From: Gammaproteobacteria bacterium | GTDB taxonomy: Bacteria > Pseudomonadota > Gammaproteobacteria > Ga0077536 | NCBI GenBank assembly: GCA_030833185.1 | Contig: JAURHQ010000015.1 | Span: 1-33,866 of the forward strand | Length of the DNA: 33,866 nt | Direction of reading: 5' to 3' | In this document: one piece after another, positions 29,088 through 33,866 of the stretch | How positions within the stretch are numbered: position 1 is the stretch's first letter | How the letters are laid out: each line of letters starts with the position of its first letter | The notes under the pieces: model-generated | Told to the model about the DNA's origin: nothing | The model's database searches: none | Seen by the model: only the letters and a program-made list of their open reading frames with translations | Program-made: the position numbers and the translations under genes

Positions 29088-29810
29088 CTAGCCGCGCACC
29101 AGCGCCGGCAGTTCGGCGAGGCTGCGAATGGTGTGGTGCGCGTCGACCGCCTGCTTGCCGCTTTGCAGCGGCGGCGGCATGCCTTCGTCGATGATGAGCG
29201 CCGTGCGCATGCCGAGCGCCGCCGCGCCGGCAATATCGTGTTCCGGCGAGTCCCCCACAAACAGCACCTGCTCGGCGCGCAGGCCGGACTTCTGCAGACA
29301 CAGTTCAAAGAAGCCCCGGTGTGGCTTGCAGGACTGGGCGGCTTCGGAGCTCGTCCAATGGTCGAGGTAGCGGTGCAGCCCTTCGCGCTGCACGAGGGGC
29401 TCCAGCATGTCGTCGTCGATGTTCGAGACGATGCACTGGTACAGCCCGAGCTCACGTAGCCGGCTTAGGGTGTCGAGGCAGTCGGGCTTGATTTCGAGGC
29501 AGCCGAAGACCGAGTCGCGGTGGGCGTCGATGTACCAGTCGAGCAGGTCTGGCGTCGCGCTGGCGCCGACCAGCTCCGTGCAGCGCTGGAAGGCATCGCG
29601 AAACAGATCGCGGTGCAGGTAATAGGATTTTTCGGCGTACTCGGCGCTCAGCGCGGTAATCGCCGTGCCGTAGGCTTTCTTGAGCGGCTTGGGGTCGGTC
29701 ATGCCGAGACGGGTGGCGGCGACATTGAGCAGTTCGCCATGGCTGCGGGGCACGTGCTTGTAGGTGTAGAGGGTGCCGCCCAAATCAAAAAAAACGCCTT
29801 GAATCGTCAT
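29088..29810 (-). CDS. HAD-superfamily hydrolase
   Basis: MTIQGVFFDLGGTLYTYKHVPRSHGELLN...CIVSNIDDDMLEPL...CKPHRGFFELCLQKSGLRAEQVLFVGDSPEHDIAGAAALGMRTALI. Confidence 0.9.
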   Translation of the reverse strand: MTIQGVFFDLGGTLYTYKHVPRSHGELLNVAATRLGMTDPKPLKKAYGTAITALSAEYAEKSYYLHRDLFRDAFQRCTELVGASATPDLLDWYIDAHRDSVFGCLEIKPDCLDTLSRLRELGLYQCIVSNIDDDMLEPLVQREGLHRYLDHWTSSEAAQSCKPHRGFFELCLQKSGLRAEQVLFVGDSPEHDIAGAAALGMRTALIIDEGMPPPLQSGKQAVDAHHTIRSLAELPALVRG

Positions 29811-29841
29811 CGAAGAACCCGTCCGCGCAAAGAAGGCCCGC

Positions 29842-29884
29842 AGTATACGCAATCGGGATCCCGCACCGCGGCTGCCCGTATACT
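29842..29884. promoter_or_regulatory. Candidate divergent TATACT -10 elements between the HAD and epoxide hydrolase genes
   Basis: AGTATA at 29842-29847 (TATACT on the minus strand) and TATACT at 29879-29884 (+), each oriented toward the adjacent start codon. Confidence 0.4.
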
Positions 29885-29926
29885 CCGGCCGAGTTCAAAC
29901 GCCACACCTGCCGGGAGGGCCAGCCC

Positions 29927-31069
29927 ATGAGCGAGATTCGTCCATTCCGTTTTGCGATCCCTGAAGCCGCCCTGACCGACTTGAAGGCCCGGCTGGCCAA
30001 CACCCGCTGGCCCGAGCGCGAGACGCCCGAGGACTGGAGCCAGGGCATTCCGCTGGCCTACATGAAAGAACTCTGCGCGTACTGGCGCGACGACTACGAC
30101 TGGCGGCGCTGTGAGGCGCTGCTCAACTACTGGCCGCAGTTCGAGACCGTGATCGACGGCGTGTCGATCCAGTTCATGCATATCCGTTCGCCCGTGCCCA
30201 ACGCCCGTCCGCTGGTCATGACCCATGGCTGGCCGGGGTCGGTGGTCGAGTTTTTGAAAGTGGTCGGCCCGTTGACCGATCCGGCGGCCCACGGCGGCGA
30301 TCCGGCAGACGCATTCCATGTGGTCTGCCCGAGCCTGCCGGGCTTTGGGTTCTCCGGCAAACCCACCGCACCCGGCTGGACCATCGAGCGCATTGGCGCG
30401 GCCTGGGGCGTGTTGATGGCGCGCCTCGGCTATCCGCGCTACTTCGCGCAGGGCGGCGACTGGGGCTCGGCGGTCACCCACAGCATTGCGATGACCGAGG
30501 CCGCCAACTGCGACGGCATTCACACCAATATGCCGCTGGTCAGCCCGACGGCCGATTCGCGCGATGACCTGACCGAGTTCGAGCAGAAGGCCATTGCCGA
30601 CGGCAAGTACTACTGGGACTGGGATTCGGGTTACTCCAAAGAGCAGAGCACGCGGCCGCAAACCGTGGGCTACGGGCTGACCGATTCGCCCAGCGGGCAG
30701 GCGGCGTGGATCGTGGAGAAGTTCTGGGCCTGGACCGACTGCGACGGTCATCCCGAGAACGTCCTGACCCGCGATGAACTGCTGGACAACGTCATGATGT
30801 ACTGGCTGCCGGCCTCGGCGGCCTCGTCCGCGCGCTTGTACTGGCAGAGCTTTGGCCTGCTCACGCGGCCGCATGAGCAGATCCACGTGCCGGTCGGCGT
30901 CAGCATTTTTCCGCACGAAATTTTCCGTGCTTCCAGGCGTTGGGCCGAGGCCCGCTACACCAAGCTGGTGCACTACCGGCAACTGCCCAAGGGCGGACAT
31001 TTCGCCGCCTTTGAACAGCCGGAGACGTTCATCGATGAGGTGCGCAGCGCGTTTCGTCTGATGCGCTGA
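29927..31069 (+). CDS. Epoxide hydrolase (EHN-domain alpha/beta hydrolase)
   Basis: MSEIRPFRFAIPEAALTDLKARLANTRWPERETPEDWSQGIPLAYMKELCAYWRDDYDWRRCEALLNYWPQF...THGWPGSVVEF...GGDWGSAV. Confidence 0.95.
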   Translation: MSEIRPFRFAIPEAALTDLKARLANTRWPERETPEDWSQGIPLAYMKELCAYWRDDYDWRRCEALLNYWPQFETVIDGVSIQFMHIRSPVPNARPLVMTHGWPGSVVEFLKVVGPLTDPAAHGGDPADAFHVVCPSLPGFGFSGKPTAPGWTIERIGAAWGVLMARLGYPRYFAQGGDWGSAVTHSIAMTEAANCDGIHTNMPLVSPTADSRDDLTEFEQKAIADGKYYWDWDSGYSKEQSTRPQTVGYGLTDSPSGQAAWIVEKFWAWTDCDGHPENVLTRDELLDNVMMYWLPASAASSARLYWQSFGLLTRPHEQIHVPVGVSIFPHEIFRASRRWAEARYTKLVHYRQLPKGGHFAAFEQPETFIDEVRSAFRLMR

Positions 31070-31083
31070 GACCGCGCCAGCGG

Positions 31084-31118
31084 GCCGTCGGCGCCGGGCA
31101 CTGCCCGCGCCCGACGGC
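31084..31118. terminator. Strong hairpin downstream of the epoxide hydrolase gene (no T-tract)
   Basis: GCCGTCGGcgccgggcactgcccgcgcCCGACGGC, long near-perfect stem 15 bp after the stop codon. Confidence 0.45.
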
Positions 31119-31149
31119 AGCGCAAAAATGCTTCAGAACCGCAATGGTT

Positions 31150-31178
31150 CTGTCACTGAACTGTCATTTAACAGTCGT
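31150..31178 (+). promoter_or_regulatory. Candidate Pho box (PhoB site)
   Basis: CTGTCAC-TGAA-CTGTCAT-TTAA-CAGTCGT: two strong 7-mers and a degenerate third at 11-bp period (31150, 31161, 31172), matching the CTGTCAT direct-repeat layout of Pho boxes. Confidence 0.55.
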
Positions 31179-31348
31179 TTTTTCAAACCGCCCCAGATTT
31201 TTTTGCTCGCCGCCCCCAGAAAGCGGCGCGCGTGTCTTTTGCCTTCAAGCCGGCTGACTAGAGTCCACGCATCGGGCCCCGCGGCCCCGGATTTCTGTGC
31301 GCTCTGCCCGTGGGCAGGGCTGCCGCCACTCAGCAGGAGATTATTTCC

Positions 31349-33866
31349 ATGGCAGTTAAAAAAGGCACATCAGGCAGCAACAAGCTCACCGGTACGTCTT
31401 CGCGTGACACGTTGGACGGTCTGGCAGGGAACGACATCCTGCTCGGTCTGGCAGGGGCGGATCTACTGCTGGGCGGCGCAGGGAACGACACGCTGGACGG
31501 CGGCACGGGCGTCGACACCATGAACGGCGGGCTCGGCAACGATGTCTTCATCGTCGACAGCGCGCTGGACAAAATCATTGAGGCCGCCGGGCAGGGAACC
31601 GACCGCGTCACGAGTTCGGTGAGCTACACGCTGGCTGCCAATGTCGAGCAGTTAAGCCTCTCGGGCAGTGCGGCGATCAATGCGACGGGTAACACCCTGG
31701 CTAACGTGCTGACCGGTAACGCCGGCGCCAATCGCCTCAACGGCGGCACCGGCGCGGACTCAATGGTCGGCGGCGCGGGCAACGACACCTACGTGGTGGA
31801 CAACACGGGCGACCGCATTACCGACACCAGCGGCATCGATACGGTGGAGGCCGGGATCTCCTACCTGCTGGGCGCGACGCTGGAGAACCTCACCCTGACC
31901 GGTAGCGCCACGATTGACGGCACCGGTAACAGCGGCGCCAACGTGATGACCGGCAACGGCGCCAATAATCGGCTCGACGGTGGGGCCGGCGCCGACACCA
32001 TGATTGGCGGCGGCGGCAACGATACCTTTGTCGTCGACAACGCCGGCGATGTGGTGAGCGATGCGTCGGGGACGGACACCGTGGAGTCCTCGATTACGTT
32101 CACGCTCGGCACGGGGCTGGAGAATCTGACGCTGACAGGCAGCGGCTCCGTCAACGGCACCGGCAACGACCTCGGCAACGCGCTGACCGGCAACAGCGGC
32201 AGCAATACGCTGGACGGCGGTGCAGGCGCAGACGCGCTGCTGGGTGGCGGCGGTAATGACACGCTGATTTACGACGCTGAGGACAGCACGGTGAACGGCG
32301 GTACGGGCACCGACACGATGCAACTGGCCGCCGGCGGCGAGACGCTGGATCTGGGCGCTACCACGACGGCCATTAGCGGAATTGAACAAATCAACCTGGG
32401 CACCGACGGCGCGCTGGTGCTGACGGACGCCGAACTGCGGGCCCTGAGCACTGAGAGCGACGCCCTGCAGGTCGACGGTTCTGGCACGGCCTCGGTTGCT
32501 GCCAGCGGTGGTCTGTGGACCTCGGTTGGTACGTTTGGGTCCTACGCGCGCTACACCCTCAACGGTGCGACCTTGAACGTGGCGCTGGCGGTAGACCGCA
32601 CGGGCATCGAACAGAATCAGGCTCCGGAAGCGGTGGATGACGACTTCACCACCGACGAAGACGCCGCGCTGGTCATTGATCTTGCCGACCTGGTGCTCAA
32701 CGACATCGATGCAAACGAGCAGGCCTTATCGGTGACGGGCTTCGTCGACGCCGAGCATGGCACGGTCGTCAACAATGGCAACGGCACCTACACCTACACG
32801 CCGGACGCCAACTACAACGGCGCCGACAGCTTCACGTACACGATAAGCGACGGCGCTGGCGGCACGGCAACGGGCACGGTCAATCTGACCGTGACGGCGG
32901 TCAACGACGCGCCGACCGGGGCGGCGGCCATCACGGGCGTGCCGGCGATCGGACAGGTGCTGACGGCAGGCGTCGGCACGCTGGCCGATGCGGACGGGCT
33001 GGGCGCGCTGTCCAGCTACCAGTGGCAGCGCTCTGCGGACGGCACTACCGGCTGGACCGACATCACCAATGAGACCAACGCGACCTACACCGTCGATGTC
33101 GCGGACGACACGGCGTTCCTGCGCGTGGTGGTCGGTTACACCGACGATGAAGGCAACCCCGAAACCGCTAACTCGGGCATCTCGGCGCGCGTTACCGCGG
33201 CGAGCACGGGCAACGACGTGCTGAATGGCACCGCCGGCGTCGACCTTATCAACGCGCTTGCCGGCAACGACGAGGTCAATGGCCTCGCCGGCAACGACAC
33301 GCTTGAAGGCGCCGAGGGCGACGACACCCTCAACGGCGGCAACGATGACGACGTGCTGAACGGCGGCGCCGGCACCGACGAACTCAACGGCGGCGCCGGC
33401 ACCGACACGGCCGATTACAGCGACCGCTCGGACGCGGTCGTGGTGACGCTTTCCGGCGGTGAAGTCGTCGACGGCGCCGACAACTACTTCGTGCGTGCGT
33501 CCGCCGACGGCAGCACGCTGAACGCCTATCGCCTGGTGCAGACGGCATCGACCTTTGCCGACGCCCGGACCGGCGCGGCGGCGCTGAGCTTCGGCGGCGC
33601 GTCGGGGCATCTGGTTACCATTACTTCCAGCGCCGAGCAGCAGGAACTGCTGGCAACGCTGGTCAATCCCAACAGCCCGGGCACCATCGCGCTGGCCAAT
33701 CCCTGGATTGCGCTGAGCGATGCATTGCAGGAAGGCAACTGGCAGTGGGTCGATGGGCCGGAGACTGGCACGACGGTGCAGACGCCGCTCTGGGCAAGTG
33801 GCAACCCGACCGAAGAGAGCCTTGGTGCGCCGGCCCGATCGGCGTTCTCCCGTGTGTGGACCTACT
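31349..33866 (+). CDS. Large RTX/hemolysin-type Ca-binding secreted protein with cadherin-like (tandem-95/VCBS-type) segment and C-type-lectin-like domain; truncated by the window end
   Basis: Manual translation from ATG 31349: [52 protein letters not shown]...; [36 protein letters not shown]...[71 protein letters not shown] (CTLD-like). No in-frame stop before the window end. Confidence 0.9.
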   Translation, partial: MAVKKGTSGSNKLTGTSSRDTLDGLAGNDILLGLAGADLLLGGAGNDTLDGGTGVDTMNGGLGNDVFIVDSALDKIIEAAGQGTDRVTSSVSYTLAANVEQLSLSGSAAINATGNTLANVLTGNAGANRLNGGTGADSMVGGAGNDTYVVDNTGDRITDTSGIDTVEAGISYLLGATLENLTLTGSATIDGTGNSGANVMTGNGANNRLDGGAGADTMIGGGGNDTFVVDNAGDVVSDASGTDTVESSITFTLGTGLENLTLTGSGSVNGTGNDLGNALTGNSGSNTLDGGAGADALLGGGGNDTLIYDAEDSTVNGGTGTDTMQLAAGGETLDLGATTTAISGIEQINLGTDGALVLTDAELRALSTESDALQVDGSGTASVAASGGLWTSVGTFGSYARYTLNGATLNVALAVDRTGIEQNQAPEAVDDDFTTDEDAALVIDLADLVLNDIDANEQALSVTGFVDAEHGTVVNNGNGTYTYTPDANYNGADSFTYTISDGAGGTATGTVNLTVTAVNDAPTGAAAITGVPAIGQVLTAGVGTLADADGLGALSSYQWQRSADGTTGWTDITNETNATYTVDVADDTAFLRVVVGYTDDEGNPETANSGISARVTAASTGNDVLNGTAGVDLINALAGNDEVNGLAGNDTLEGAEGDDTLNGGNDDDVLNGGAGTDELNGGAGTDTADYSDRSDAVVVTLSGGEVVDGADNYFVRASADGSTLNAYRLVQTASTFADARTGAAALSFGGASGHLVTITSSAEQQELLATLVNPNSPGTIALANPWIALSDALQEGNWQWVDGPETGTTVQTPLWASGNPTEESLGAPARSAFSRVWTY
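31500..32260 (+). repeat. Tandem modules of about 80 aa in the RTX protein
   Basis: GND(V/T)(F/Y)(I/V)V-D start codons for the Asn fall at 31538, 31781 and 32018, with a degenerate unit at 32255 (period 237-243 nt); units share [31 protein letters not shown]. Confidence 0.8.

Noticed and set aside
31500-32260. Tandem repeats considered as a possible CRISPR or DNA satellite
   Set aside because: Repeats are in frame, protein-level (RTX modules), 237-243 nt long and divergent at the nucleotide level; no short identical repeats with unique spacers.
31760-33610. Minus-strand ORFs in the RTX region (209 aa and 294 aa)
   Set aside because: Antisense of repetitive GGxGxD coding sequence, which naturally stays open on the opposite strand.

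Overview
GC-rich, gene-dense chromosomal window from a proteobacterium (probably gammaproteobacterial, given slyX, yaeQ and the REP-like palindromes). I support about 27 protein-coding genes, one IS4-family insertion sequence with clear terminal inverted repeats, REP/BIME-like palindromes and several regulatory sites. Left part: acyl-CoA dehydrogenase, MaoC hydratase, ypfJ-type metallopeptidase, arsH, glgP, a molybdopterin oxidoreductase, the IS, an amidohydrolase, a tartrate-dehydrogenase-like enzyme, slyX, yaeQ, a HAPMO-type Baeyer-Villiger monooxygenase (BVMO) and an Fe-alcohol dehydrogenase. Centre: arsD-arsA, then a long minus-strand run of ECF sigma factor, AhpD/CMD-like protein with a Cys-rich tail, azoreductase, a hypothetical protein, alkA, ada, a photolyase-like FAD protein, an FeS-type photolyase, DUF2256 and DUF445. 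Right part: a second BVMO, a HAD hydrolase, an epoxide hydrolase and the 5' part of a large RTX/cadherin-like/C-type-lectin protein that runs off the window. Headline observation: a bipartite motif, GTAACGTTTGGC-N9-CCGTCTAyAG, occurs with identical spacing upstream of arsDA (+) and upstream of the CMD-ECF sigma operon (-). This suggests an autoregulated ECF sigma regulon linking a thiol-rich AhpD-like protein to an arsenite ATPase/chaperone pair that has no pump gene nearby. Other leads are a possibly domain-swapped (circularly permuted) photolyase and a Pho-box-like direct repeat upstream of the RTX/lectin gene.
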